A DNA stretch of 7,150 nucleotides from CAYRIF01 sp964424205 (GCA_964424205.1 CAYRIF010000194.1:1-7150), one strand, 5' to 3'; numbered from the stretch's first letter, positions 1 through 6,911 are shown. Program-made: numbers and translations. The notes: generated by a model not told the origin, from the letters alone.

Positions 1-125
1 TTTTCAAGAAAAAATGATACGGAGGAAATAGGTAACCATATGATACTCGCGCAGAGTCTCCTGGAAGGGATGCAGAGTAATTCTATGGACATACAGAGTC
101 CTCTACGAGAGACTCTGATGGAGAG
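1..125 (+). repeat. 125-bp dispersed repeat, copy 1
   Basis: This copy aligns without gaps to 238-362 (offset 237), with six substitutions, at positions 56, 62, 71, 72, 74 and 99, giving about 95% identity. The left end may extend beyond the window. The first 50 bases are identical between the copies and carry atgatac twice (14-20 and 40-46). The rest can form two hairpins: 59-70 (tcct, GGAA loop, ggga, with one T-G wobble) and 94-117 (described separately). It is not coding: the reading frame from the ATG at 14 stops after five codons. It resembles a REP-like or small non-autonomous element; the family name is unknown to me. Confidence 0.85.
94..117 (+). repeat. Hairpin II of repeat copy 1
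   Basis: Seven pairs form the outer stem (cagagtc with gactctg, 94-100 with 111-117). They are followed by a bulged A at 110, three inner pairs (101-103 with 107-109) and a TAC loop (104-106). No T-tract follows, so it is not a typical intrinsic terminator. The same plan occurs on the minus strand of 6425-6452, with a different outer stem but a matching CTC/GAG inner stem and bulged A. It could act as RNA structure or as a palindromic DNA site; the sequence does not decide. Confidence 0.7.
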
Positions 126-237
126 GGTAGAAAGATTTTAAAAGGCTGAAATTATTATTAAAAAATAAAAAATAGGATAATTTACTTGGAATTAAAACTG
201 ATAAAGAACAAACAAAACATAAACTTCCTCTGTATAT

Positions 238-362
238 TTTTCAAGAAAAAATGATACGGAGGAAATAGGTAACCATATGATACTCGCGCAGACTCTCCCG
301 GAAGGGACACTGAGTAATTCTATGGACATACAGAGCCCTCTACGAGAGACTCTGATGGAGAG
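238..362 (+). repeat. 125-bp dispersed repeat, copy 2
   Basis: This is the second copy of the element at 1-125, in the same orientation, ending 72 bp before the sufC start. Hairpin I is at 296-307 (tccc, GGAA loop, ggga), where a C-G pair replaces the T-G wobble of copy 1, so pairing is kept. Hairpin II is at 331-354; substitution of c for t at 336 creates one C-A mismatch in its stem. The right boundary is set where the copies diverge after gatggagag. The sequences flanking this copy show no obvious target-site duplication, and no transposase is present. Confidence 0.85.
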
Positions 363-423
363 TTGTTTGTTATTTATAATTTAGTTTTTGGGATTTATAA
401 AAGGTTGTGTTTTAAGAGTTAAC

Positions 424-428
424 AAGGA
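424..428 (+). promoter_or_regulatory. Ribosome binding site of sufC
   Basis: AAGGA lies six bases before the ATG at 435. An in-frame stop (taa, 420-422) just upstream rules out a longer N-terminus, so this site and the stop together fix the sufC start. It is the clearest Shine-Dalgarno-like site in the window. Confidence 0.6.
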
Positions 429-434
429 TATATA

Positions 435-1187
435 ATGATAAAAATAAAAAATTTACATGCCTCAATTGATGGGAAAGAGATTTTGAAAGGAATCAATTTA
501 GAAATCAAAGCAGGAGAGGTGCATGCCATTATGGGACCAAATGGTTCAGGGAAGAGTACACTAGCAGCGGTATTGGCAGGGAGAGACGAGTATGAAGTAA
601 CCAAAGGATCTGTTGAGTTCTTGGGAAAAGACTTGTTGGCGCTGGAAGCAGAGGAGCGAGCAAGGGAAGGAATATTTCTGGCATTTCAATATCCTGTGGA
701 AATACCTGGTGTGAGTACCACTAATTTTTTAAAAACCGCTGTTAACCAGATGAGAGAATACCGCGGAGAGGAACCTTTGGATGCGGTGCAGTTTCTGAAA
801 ATTGTCAGAGAGAAAATGGCGCTGGTGGAATTGGATAAATCATTGCTTGCCCGTCCGTTGAATAGTGGTTTTTCGGGTGGAGAGAAAAAGCGGAATGAGA
901 TTTTTCAGATGGCGGTTTTAGAGCCTAAGTTTGCTATTTTGGATGAGACAGATTCTGGATTAGATATAGATGCGTTGAAAATTGTGGCAAATGGCGTGAA
1001 TAAATTGAAGAGTAAGGATAATGCAACCATCGTAGTGACGCATTACCAAAGATTGCTGGATTATATAGTGCCAGATTTTGTGCATGTTTTATTCAATGGA
1101 AAAATTGTAAAAACGGGAACAAAGGAATTAGCCCTTGAATTGGAAGAGAGAGGGTATGACTGGATAAAAGAAGAAGCACTAGCGTAA
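435..1187 (+). CDS. sufC: SUF ABC-type ATPase SufC
   Basis: This is the cytosolic ATPase subunit of the SufBCD scaffold, on which Fe-S clusters are built. ATP binding drives dimerisation and reshapes the SufB-SufD partners. The 250-residue length fits the family. Visible motifs are the Walker A GPNGSGKST (34-42, with Lys40), Q-loop AFQYP (Gln85), the SufC-type signature SGGEKKRNE (147-155), Walker B plus D-loop ILDETDSGLDIDALK (168-182, with Glu171) and H-loop His203 in THYQRLL. SGGEKKR and ETDSGLDIDALK are characteristic of SufC and separate it from ordinary ABC transporter ATPases; there are no membrane segments. It is the first gene of the visible operon, four bases before sufD. Its partner SufB is not in the window and is inferred to lie upstream. 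Confidence 0.97.
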   Translation: MIKIKNLHASIDGKEILKGINLEIKAGEVHAIMGPNGSGKSTLAAVLAGRDEYEVTKGSVEFLGKDLLALEAEERAREGIFLAFQYPVEIPGVSTTNFLKTAVNQMREYRGEEPLDAVQFLKIVREKMALVELDKSLLARPLNSGFSGGEKKRNEIFQMAVLEPKFAILDETDSGLDIDALKIVANGVNKLKSKDNATIVVTHYQRLLDYIVPDFVHVLFNGKIVKTGTKELALELEERGYDWIKEEALA

Positions 1188-1191
1188 CCCG

Positions 1192-2505
1192 ATGGATACT
1201 AAAAAAGACATAAAGGAAATTCTTACCGAGCAATTTGAACAATTTGAGAATGCTTTGAATGGGCAAAGCCAGACGTCGCTTCATCAGGTGAGAAAGTCTG
1301 CGATGGCATCATTTGAAAAGTTAGGATTTCCTGATAAAGCAAATGAGTTTTATAAATACTCGACGTTGGCAAAAGCACTGTCAAAAGAGTTTGATTTCAC
1401 TCAAATTTCGACTAAAAAATCAACTGAATTTGAAGGTGATATTAACGATTTTTTCATAACAGGTTTGGAGGCACATGTGGTCGTGCTTGTTAATGGAAAA
1501 TTTTCTGAGAAGCATTCTGAAATTCAGGATACAGAAGGACTAGAAATACTTAGTTTTAGCGGAGCATATAAAAAGAATAAGGCATTGCTCGAAAGTCATT
1601 TTGCAAAGTATGCGGATGATGAAAACGATGCTTACACGGCAATGAATACTGCATTTTTTGATGATGGTGTTTTCATAAGAGTCGGTTGTAATGTGGTTGT
1701 TGAAAAACCAATTGTAATCTATCATATCACTGATAATCAGGAGATTAGTAATACAAGAAACCTTATCCTTGTGGGAAAATCTAGTCAGGTTGATGTTGTT
1801 GAAAACTACATATCTATTGGTAACAAAAATAATTTTTCTAATGTAGTTTCTGAAATTGTTTTAGAAGAAAATGCAACGGTTAATCATTACAAACTACAGC
1901 TGAAAAATAAGCAAGCCTATCATGTAGGTAATACCCAAGTTTACCAAACTAATAATAGCAATTTCACGGACTTTACCATTTCATTGGAAGGACAATTACT
2001 TAGAAATAATTTGAATGTTATTTCGGATGGCGAGAATTGCGAGACCAATATGTACGGGTTGTATTTACCGAAAGGAAAACAGCAGGTAGATAACTACACG
2101 GTGGTGGATCACAAGAAGCCAAACTCGTATAGCAACGAATTGTACAAGGGGATTTTGGATGAAAAGTCAACAGGAACTTTCAATGGTAAAATATATGTGC
2201 AGCAAGCGGCTCAAAAGACCAATGCATTTCAGTCTAATAAAAATATATTACTATCTGATGATGCTACTATCAATACAAAGCCACAACTTGAAATATGGGC
2301 AGATGATGTGAAATGCTCTCATGGTACGACCACTGGTCAGCTGGATGATGAGCAAATGTTTTACCTGCGATCAAGAGGATTGAGTAAAGAATCTGCAAGG
2401 TCAATGTTACTATACGCTTTTGCACTTGAGGTGGTAGAAAACATTAAAATTGAACCTTTGAAAAATTATATTGATAAGCATATTTATAAGATATTCAATC
2501 AATGA
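1192..2505 (+). CDS. sufD: Fe-S cluster assembly scaffold protein SufD
   Basis: SufD pairs with SufB and two SufC subunits to form the cytosolic scaffold complex. The protein has 437 residues, close to the usual size. A divergent helical N-terminal part (about 1-100) is followed by the beta-helix core shared by SufB and SufD. The C-terminal signature is clear: NTKPQLEIWADDVKCSHGTT, then GQLDDEQMFYLRSRGLS and a helical tail. His377 in CSHG corresponds to the functionally important His360 of E. coli SufD. The C-terminal segment could suggest SufB, but 437 residues and the place between sufC and sufS point to SufD. It starts four bases after the sufC stop. Its stop overlaps the sufS start as ATGA, so translational coupling is likely. 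Confidence 0.95.
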   Translation: MDTKKDIKEILTEQFEQFENALNGQSQTSLHQVRKSAMASFEKLGFPDKANEFYKYSTLAKALSKEFDFTQISTKKSTEFEGDINDFFITGLEAHVVVLVNGKFSEKHSEIQDTEGLEILSFSGAYKKNKALLESHFAKYADDENDAYTAMNTAFFDDGVFIRVGCNVVVEKPIVIYHITDNQEISNTRNLILVGKSSQVDVVENYISIGNKNNFSNVVSEIVLEENATVNHYKLQLKNKQAYHVGNTQVYQTNNSNFTDFTISLEGQLLRNNLNVISDGENCETNMYGLYLPKGKQQVDNYTVVDHKKPNSYSNELYKGILDEKSTGTFNGKIYVQQAAQKTNAFQSNKNILLSDDATINTKPQLEIWADDVKCSHGTTTGQLDDEQMFYLRSRGLSKESARSMLLYAFALEVVENIKIEPLKNYIDKHIYKIFNQ

Positions 2506-3749
2506 GTACACCTGTCAACATTGTTGAAAATTCTTTTGACATTGAAAAAGTCAGAAGTGAATTTCCTGTCTTGCACCAGCAGGTGAATGGAAAACCGTTG
2601 GTGTATTTTGACAATGCGGCGACTACGCAAAAGCCAAAGGTAGTTATAGAAGCACTTAACGATTATTATGAAGGTTATAATGCCAACATTCATCGTGGTA
2701 TTCATACATTGGCAGAGAGAGCTACTGCTGCATTTGAAGCGAGTAGAAAAACAGTTAGGAATTTCATCAATGCTCGTGAAAATGAGGAGATAATTTTCAC
2801 CTATGGCACAACAGACAGCATCAATCTTGTAGCGAATACTTACGGAAGGGCTAATATTTCAGCTGGTGATGAAATCATTATCTCAGCGATGGAGCACCAT
2901 TCCAACATTGTGCCTTGGCAAATGCTGTGCGAAGAAAAAGGTGCAGTTCTAAAAATTATTCCTATCAATGCTGCGGGGGAAATTGTATTTGAAGCATTTG
3001 AAAAACTACTTTCGGATAAAACTAAAATAGTATCGGTAGTGCATGTATCCAATACATTAGGTACAATTAATCCGATTAAGAAAATTATCACCAAGGCACA
3101 TGGATTTGGTGCGATGGTGTTGGTGGATGGAGCACAGGCATCTGCCCACGTGAAGATTGATGTGCAGGACTTAGATTGCGATTTTTATGCGTTCTCGATG
3201 CATAAATTATACGGACCAACTGGGGTGGGCATTTTGTACGGCAAAAGAAGACTATTAGAAAAAATGCCTCCATATCGTGGTGGTGGGGAAATGATAAAGT
3301 CCGTGACGTTTGAAAAAACAACTTATAATGATATTCCCTATAAATTTGAAGCTGGAACTCCGAATATAGCCGATGTGGTCGCTACAAAAGCAGCTATTGA
3401 CTATGTTACGGCATTGGGCTTAGATAATATCGCTGCGCATGAGGCGGATTTATTGCAATATGCTACTGAGAAGATTATACAAATCCCTGATTTAAGAATC
3501 ATTGGTAATGCTACGGACAAGGTGGGTGTGATTTCGTTTGTGATTGAAGGAATTCACTTTTTTGACATTGGGATGATGCTAGATGCAAGAGGAGTGGCGG
3601 TGAGAACGGGGCATCACTGTACGGAACCGTTGATGCATATTTTTGATATTGAAGGAACGGCAAGGGCGTCGTTTTCGGTGTATAATACCAAAGCAGAGGT
3701 TGATATTTTTATAGCAGGATTAAATAAGATAGTAAAAGTTTTAAAGTAA
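2502..3749 (+). CDS. sufS: Cysteine desulfurase SufS (class II, PLP-dependent)
   Basis: SufS removes sulfur from L-cysteine to give alanine and an enzyme-bound persulfide, supplying sulfur for Fe-S clusters. The 415-residue protein has the aminotransferase class V fold. Visible features are YFDNAATTQKP (35-45), NIHRG (62-66), EHHSN (131-135), VDGAQ (208-212), the PLP lysine Lys235 in SMHKLYGPTG, RGGGEMI (259-265), FEAGTPNI (282-289), the catalytic Cys373 in RTGHHC, and Arg388 in GTARAS. Lys235, Cys373 and Arg388 line up with E. coli SufS Lys226, Cys364 and Arg379, all shifted by nine. The RTGHHC site marks the SufS type, which is activated by SufE, rather than IscS. The ATG overlaps the sufD stop by four bases, and sufE begins immediately after the stop. 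Confidence 0.97.
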   Translation: MSTPVNIVENSFDIEKVRSEFPVLHQQVNGKPLVYFDNAATTQKPKVVIEALNDYYEGYNANIHRGIHTLAERATAAFEASRKTVRNFINARENEEIIFTYGTTDSINLVANTYGRANISAGDEIIISAMEHHSNIVPWQMLCEEKGAVLKIIPINAAGEIVFEAFEKLLSDKTKIVSVVHVSNTLGTINPIKKIITKAHGFGAMVLVDGAQASAHVKIDVQDLDCDFYAFSMHKLYGPTGVGILYGKRRLLEKMPPYRGGGEMIKSVTFEKTTYNDIPYKFEAGTPNIADVVATKAAIDYVTALGLDNIAAHEADLLQYATEKIIQIPDLRIIGNATDKVGVISFVIEGIHFFDIGMMLDARGVAVRTGHHCTEPLMHIFDIEGTARASFSVYNTKAEVDIFIAGLNKIVKVLK

Positions 3750-4187
3750 ATGGCAGCGGAATCTATCAACGAAATACAAGATGAAATCATAGCGGATTTT
3801 TCAATGTTGGATGGTGATTTGGAGATGACTAATTTCTATTTGATAGAATTAGGACAGAAACTACCAGAATTAACAGCGTCAGAAAGGACAGAAGAAAACA
3901 TAGTAAAGGGATGCCAGTCGAAAGTATGGTTGACTGCTGAACTAAAAGAGGGTAAAATATATTATAAAGCCGATAGCAATACGACCATTACCAAAGGATT
4001 GGTAAGTTTATTGGTGCGGATATTTTCAGGACAATCTTCTGATGAGATTATGAACGCTGAGTTGTATTTTGTTGAAAGAATTGGAATGAGCAGGTTCATT
4101 GGCACCCAACGCTCCAATGGGTTTGCTGCGATGCTCAAACAAATTAAAATGTATGCTTTGGCGTATAGTGGTAAAGTAGAAAGTTAA
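3750..4187 (+). CDS. sufE: Sulfur acceptor protein SufE
   Basis: SufE accepts persulfide sulfur from SufS and passes it to the SufBCD scaffold. The 145-residue length and the conserved order of motifs fit: YLIELGQKLPEL (30-41), the acceptor cysteine Cys55 in VKGCQSKVW (52-60; Cys51 in E. coli), KGLVSLL in the middle and a C-terminal helix with RSNGFAAML. The start codon directly abuts the sufS stop (TAAATG), so the two are probably translated in fixed proportion, which suits their one-to-one partnership. The N-terminal segment LDGDLEMTNFY lacks the tryptophan found in many relatives (NWEEKY in E. coli). This is a divergence, not evidence of lost function. No usable Shine-Dalgarno sequence is seen. 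Confidence 0.95.
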   Translation: MAAESINEIQDEIIADFSMLDGDLEMTNFYLIELGQKLPELTASERTEENIVKGCQSKVWLTAELKEGKIYYKADSNTTITKGLVSLLVRIFSGQSSDEIMNAELYFVERIGMSRFIGTQRSNGFAAMLKQIKMYALAYSGKVES

Positions 4188-4191
4188 GATT

Positions 4192-4539
4192 ATGAGTGAG
4201 GAAAATAAAAAGGAAGTAACGGCTGTGCATAGCGATGATGATTTGAAAGAAAAGATTGTTGCAGCTATCAAAACGGTGTATGACCCTGAAATACCGGTGG
4301 ATGTATTTGAGTTAGGACTTATCTATGAGATTAGTGTTTTTCCAGTGAATAATGTGTATGTACTCATGACATTAACCTCTCCAAACTGCCCAGCGGCAGA
4401 AAGTATTCCAGCAGAAATAGAGATGGCAATTAAAGAAGTAGAAGGCGTAAATAAAGTAGATTTAGAATTAACTTTTGACCCGCCCTATTCACAAGACATG
4501 ATGTCGGAAGCCGCACAATTGGAGCTTGGGTTTATGTAA
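4192..4539 (+). CDS. sufT: DUF59/MIP18-family Fe-S assembly protein (SufT-like)
   Basis: This is a small cytosolic protein of 115 residues made of one MIP18 (DUF59) domain preceded by a polar tail of about 15 residues. Diagnostic motifs are DPEIPVDVFELGLIY (31-45) and LTSPNCPAAE (61-70), with the conserved Cys66, then an amphipathic helix and DPPYSQDMMSE (96-106). Members fused to or encoded next to SUF genes help mature Fe-S proteins. PaaD-type relatives act in phenylacetate degradation, but the position as last gene of the suf operon, four bases after sufE, supports the SUF role. The symbol follows the SufT usage and is less certain than the family call. No intrinsic terminator follows; the next gene is convergent after five bases. 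Confidence 0.85.
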   Translation: MSEENKKEVTAVHSDDDLKEKIVAAIKTVYDPEIPVDVFELGLIYEISVFPVNNVYVLMTLTSPNCPAAESIPAEIEMAIKEVEGVNKVDLELTFDPPYSQDMMSEAAQLELGFM

Positions 4540-4544
4540 AGGTA

Positions 4545-6272
4545 TTACTGATTAGCTTGTGTAGTATATTCCCCATACTTAGGTTGGCTAATTTCATCAT
4601 TACATTTTATGATATAGCAATTAACTGCCTCTTGGATACTCATAAAGAAATTGTCCTTTCCTATTTTATCAAAAATACCGCCCCTTTCCATGGCATCTCT
4701 TACCGGTCCTTTTACACCAGTAAAACAGATTTCTACATGGCGTGACCTATAATTATCAACAATTTCATTGAGGGCGTGAACCGCACTGCTATCAAGGCTG
4801 TTCATACTCTCCGCATTGATGATAACGACTCTTAGTTTTTTACCTTTTTCGGCGGTAAGTTCTTCAAGTTTTTCTTTGAAAAAATTAACGTTTCCAAAGT
4901 ATAATTGCGCATCAAACCGAATGATTAGTATTTCATCCCTTAGAATAACTTTCCCAAATCTTTCAGCATTCCTATAAAAATGTGTTCCAGGAACATTGCC
5001 TAAAACAGCAACGTGTGGCTTGGTGGTTCTGAAAATCACGGTTGCCAATGATAATATCACACCAAGACCAATGCCTTTTTCAATACCCAAAGCGAATGTG
5101 GCATTAAATGTCGTAATCATTAACCAAAAATCTGTTTTGTGACTTTTCCATAAATGAATTGCTTCTTTATAATCTATCAACCCAAATACTGCCACCATAA
5201 TTATTGATGCCAATATGGCCTTAGGAAGGTTGGCAAACAGGGGGGTGAGCACCAATAATGTAAGCAGGACTGTAAAGGCACCGATGATAGAAGCGAATCC
5301 TGTTTTTGCCCCAGTTTGGTCGCTTACAGCAGTTCGTGAAAAACTGCCAGTTATTGCGAAAGATTGAAAAAATGAACCCACGATATTCGCCATTCCAAGG
5401 GCAATCAATTCTTGGTTTGGTACGACTTTATACTCTGGGTGTTTCGATTGAATGGCTTTTGCCACAGCAATACTCTGCATAAAGCTCACCAACGAGATGG
5501 CTAGCGCAATGGGGAACATGGTTTGTATGGTGCGCCAATCAAAAAGAGGTAGGGAGAAACTGGGTAGCGTGCTTGGTACTTTTCCTAATACCTGCACACC
5601 GGCATCTTCTACGTGTAGTCCCCAAACGACCAAGATTCCAAAAATGACCGCAAATAGTTGCCCTGGCAATTGCTTGCTTATTTTTTTTGTTAGAATAATG
5701 ATAGCAATACCCACAACACCTATCGCTACAGAAGTCCAATTAATTAAATCAAATTGTTTGAAAGCATTCAGGAGAATTTCGTGGGCATAATGACTTCTTG
5801 GGATATTGATACCGAGTAAATTTTTCAATTGACTAAATCCAATGATGAGGGCAGCAGCGGAAGAAAACCCACTAATGACAGGGTGAGACAAGAAATTAAC
5901 CAAAAATCCAAGTCGAAATAACCCAAGTAAAAATTGTATTACGCCAATGAGTAACGCAAGGGTAATAGCAAGCGCGATATAATTTTCTGAACCAGTTGTT
6001 GCAATTAATCCCACTCCTGAGGCGGTTAACAATGAAACCATGGCAACAGGGCCTACGGATAATTGTCGGGAAGTACCTAATAGTGCGTAGATAATTACTG
6101 GAACAATTGAGGCATATAGCCCATAGATGGGAGGCATCCCTGCAATCATGGCATACGCCATTCCTTGAGGAACTAACATCACGCCTACTGTTAATCCAGC
6201 AGAGATGTCACTTTTTAAAAATGAAGCGTTGTATGTTTTAACCCAATCTAAGAAAGGAAAATATTTACCCAT
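4545..6272 (-). CDS. SulP-family anion permease with C-terminal STAS domain
   Basis: This is an inner-membrane anion transporter of the SLC26/SulP family, 575 residues long, which is full length. Residues of about 20-420 form the multi-span transport domain. They contain DISAGLTVGVMLVPQGMAYA (22-41), SVGPVAMVS (72-80), SGFSSAAALIIGFSQ (134-148) and GSFSRTAV (309-316), which matches the conserved substrate-site region. About 438-553 is a cytosolic STAS domain, with NSLDSSAVHAL (491-501) as its core. The substrate cannot be read from sequence: sulfate and bicarbonate are the usual options, and proximity to sulfur-handling suf genes is only suggestive. The gene is convergent with the suf operon with a five-base gap, so it is not part of it. 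A TAnnTTTG element lies 26 bases upstream of the start; no Shine-Dalgarno is visible. Confidence 0.93.
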   Translation of the reverse strand: MGKYFPFLDWVKTYNASFLKSDISAGLTVGVMLVPQGMAYAMIAGMPPIYGLYASIVPVIIYALLGTSRQLSVGPVAMVSLLTASGVGLIATTGSENYIALAITLALLIGVIQFLLGLFRLGFLVNFLSHPVISGFSSAAALIIGFSQLKNLLGINIPRSHYAHEILLNAFKQFDLINWTSVAIGVVGIAIIILTKKISKQLPGQLFAVIFGILVVWGLHVEDAGVQVLGKVPSTLPSFSLPLFDWRTIQTMFPIALAISLVSFMQSIAVAKAIQSKHPEYKVVPNQELIALGMANIVGSFFQSFAITGSFSRTAVSDQTGAKTGFASIIGAFTVLLTLLVLTPLFANLPKAILASIIMVAVFGLIDYKEAIHLWKSHKTDFWLMITTFNATFALGIEKGIGLGVILSLATVIFRTTKPHVAVLGNVPGTHFYRNAERFGKVILRDEILIIRFDAQLYFGNVNFFKEKLEELTAEKGKKLRVVIINAESMNSLDSSAVHALNEIVDNYRSRHVEICFTGVKGPVRDAMERGGIFDKIGKDNFFMSIQEAVNCYIIKCNDEISQPKYGEYTTQANQ

Positions 6273-6298
6273 AAATATATGTGGAAATCACTTTTCTG

Positions 6299-6306
6299 CA
6301 AATGTA
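6299..6306 (-). promoter_or_regulatory. Putative -7 promoter element of the SulP gene
   Basis: Read on the minus strand this is TACATTTG, an exact fit to the Bacteroidota -7 consensus TAnnTTTG, followed by C. It ends 26 bases before the SulP start. No good TTTG -33 box lies at the expected spacing, so the call rests on the -7 element and its position. Confidence 0.55.
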
Positions 6307-6390
6307 AAGAGTAATAGCGGTTTACTTGGTAACGTAAGTTACAAACTTTAAAAACATGATTCCTTGTTTTGTGTCTTCACAAACCAAAAT

Positions 6391-6458
6391 GACGCTAACC
6401 ACGCTCAGCGTCTCTCTAACCTCGCTCAGCGTCTCTCGAAGAGGACGCTGAGTTATTC
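6391..6458. repeat. Tandem 21-bp repeat with strong hairpin, related to the 125-bp repeats
   Basis: Two adjacent 21-bp units (6396-6416 and 6417-6437) differ at one base and share cgctcagcgtctctc. The second unit runs into a hairpin at 6425-6452: nine outer pairs (6425-6433 with 6444-6452), a bulged T at 6434, three inner pairs and a GAA loop. A weaker alternative stem pairs 6391-6396 with 6407-6412. Positions 6427-6458 match 289-320 of repeat copy 2 at 24 of 32 bases without gaps, including ctgagt-attc at the right end. The element lies in the 219-bp gap between arsC and the SulP promoter. No T-tract follows on either strand, so a classic intrinsic terminator is not supported. Confidence 0.75.
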
Positions 6459-6491
6459 AAAACATGTAAACTACTTGGTAAGGGATAGCTT

Positions 6492-6833
6492 CTACAACAA
6501 ATGCTTAACATTTTCAGGAGGTCTGCCTAAGATAGCTTCATCTCCTTTCACGACAATCGGCCTTTCAATCAGCTTCGGATTTTCGGTCATAATTTTAATC
6601 CATTCAGTATCAGTATGCGCTTTGCCTTTGAAATTTTCTTTGAATATTGCTTCTCCTTTTCGTATTAAATCAAAAGGTTTCATGTCTAATTTTTTCAGTA
6701 GCTCTTTCAGTTCTGCAACTGTTGGTGGTGTATCTAAATAATTGACAATTTCTACCTCTGAATCGTTTTCAGCGATTAAGGCTAGCGTTTGCCTGCTCTT
6801 TGAGCATCTTGCGTTATGGTATATTTTTAACAT
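6492..6833 (-). CDS. arsC: ArsC-family reductase (glutaredoxin-type arsenate reductase-like)
   Basis: This is a cytosolic thioredoxin-fold protein of 113 residues, the normal size of the ArsC/YfgD family. Visible features are the N-terminal active site YHNARCSKSRQ with Cys10, then NYLDTPPT (31-38), Arg58 in LIRKGE, ERPIVV with Arg91 (90-95) and LGRPPE with Arg104 (102-107). Cys10 and the three arginines correspond to Cys12, Arg60, Arg94 and Arg107 of the R773 plasmid ArsC, so the arsenate-binding set is kept. Family members reduce arsenate to arsenite using glutathione and glutaredoxin. No arsR, arsB or acr3 gene is nearby, so a YfgD-like housekeeping role is equally possible. Spx is unlikely given the conserved arginines and short length. 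It ends with TAG and is divergent from the lipoprotein gene. Confidence 0.88.
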   Translation of the reverse strand: MLKIYHNARCSKSRQTLALIAENDSEVEIVNYLDTPPTVAELKELLKKLDMKPFDLIRKGEAIFKENFKGKAHTDTEWIKIMTENPKLIERPIVVKGDEAILGRPPENVKHLL

Positions 6834-6853
6834 GACGAATTTTATATTTAATG

Positions 6854-6861
6854 CAAAAGTA
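6854..6861 (-). promoter_or_regulatory. Putative -7 promoter element of arsC
   Basis: On the minus strand this reads TACTTTTG, an exact TAnnTTTG match, ending 20 bases before the arsC ATG. It lies within the 10-mer ttacttttgc, which recurs on the plus strand at 6903-6912. No convincing -33 TTTG is seen. Confidence 0.55.
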
Positions 6862-6892
6862 AATCTTTTAAGGAATAATGTATCACTGAATT

Positions 6893-6911
6893 TAATTTTG
6901 AATTACTTTTG
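6893..6911 (+). promoter_or_regulatory. Two putative -7 promoter elements before the lipoprotein gene
   Basis: TAATTTTG (6893-6900) and TACTTTTG (6904-6911) both match TAnnTTTG. The second ends 19 bases before the first ATG at 6931 and is part of the 10-mer also used on the opposite strand for arsC. A clear -33 box is lacking for either, so which one is used is open. Confidence 0.5.

Larger units (their letters stand above)
1..434. other. Gene-free region upstream of sufC
   Basis: No credible coding sequence is seen on either strand. The region consists of two copies of a 125-bp direct repeat (1-125, 238-362), an AT-rich spacer (126-237) and an AT-rich leader (363-434) that ends at the sufC start. 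The spacer and the leader are not similar to each other, so this is not a simple tandem duplication of a 237-bp unit. No sufB C-terminus is recognisable here. If sufB precedes sufC, as is usual in SUF operons, it ends left of position 1. No exact TAnnTTTG promoter element was found in the region, so whether sufC has its own promoter is undecided. Confidence 0.75.

Noticed and set aside
14..31. Small gene starting at ATG 14 (and at 251) in the repeats, preceded by AT-rich DNA
   Set aside because: The frame closes after five codons in both copies, and no other frame of useful length spans the element.
1..362. CRISPR array
   Set aside because: There are only two long (125-bp) repeats with one 112-bp spacer, far outside CRISPR dimensions, and no cas genes.
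382..390. TAgttTTTG upstream of sufC as a -7 promoter element
   Set aside because: The spacing between TA and TTTG is three bases instead of two, and the nearest TTTG upstream (366-369) is too close to be a -33 box. An internal sufC promoter is possible but not supported.
4192..4539. PaaD of a phenylacetate-degradation cluster
   Set aside because: It is the same domain family, but no paa genes are present and the gene is tightly coupled to sufE.
5452..5790. Plus-strand 112-residue reading frame inside the SulP gene
   Set aside because: It is a shadow of the SulP coding sequence, with no recognisable domain, ribosome binding site or independent support.
6425..6452. Intrinsic terminator for arsC
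   Set aside because: The stem is strong, but no T-run follows the hairpin on the minus strand; the sequence continues into the 21-bp repeats.
6364..6741. Plus-strand 125-residue reading frame across the repeat and arsC
   Set aside because: It is antisense to arsC, which has clear catalytic motifs, and its N-terminal part (SNLAQRLSNLAQRLS-like) is a translation of the non-coding tandem repeat.
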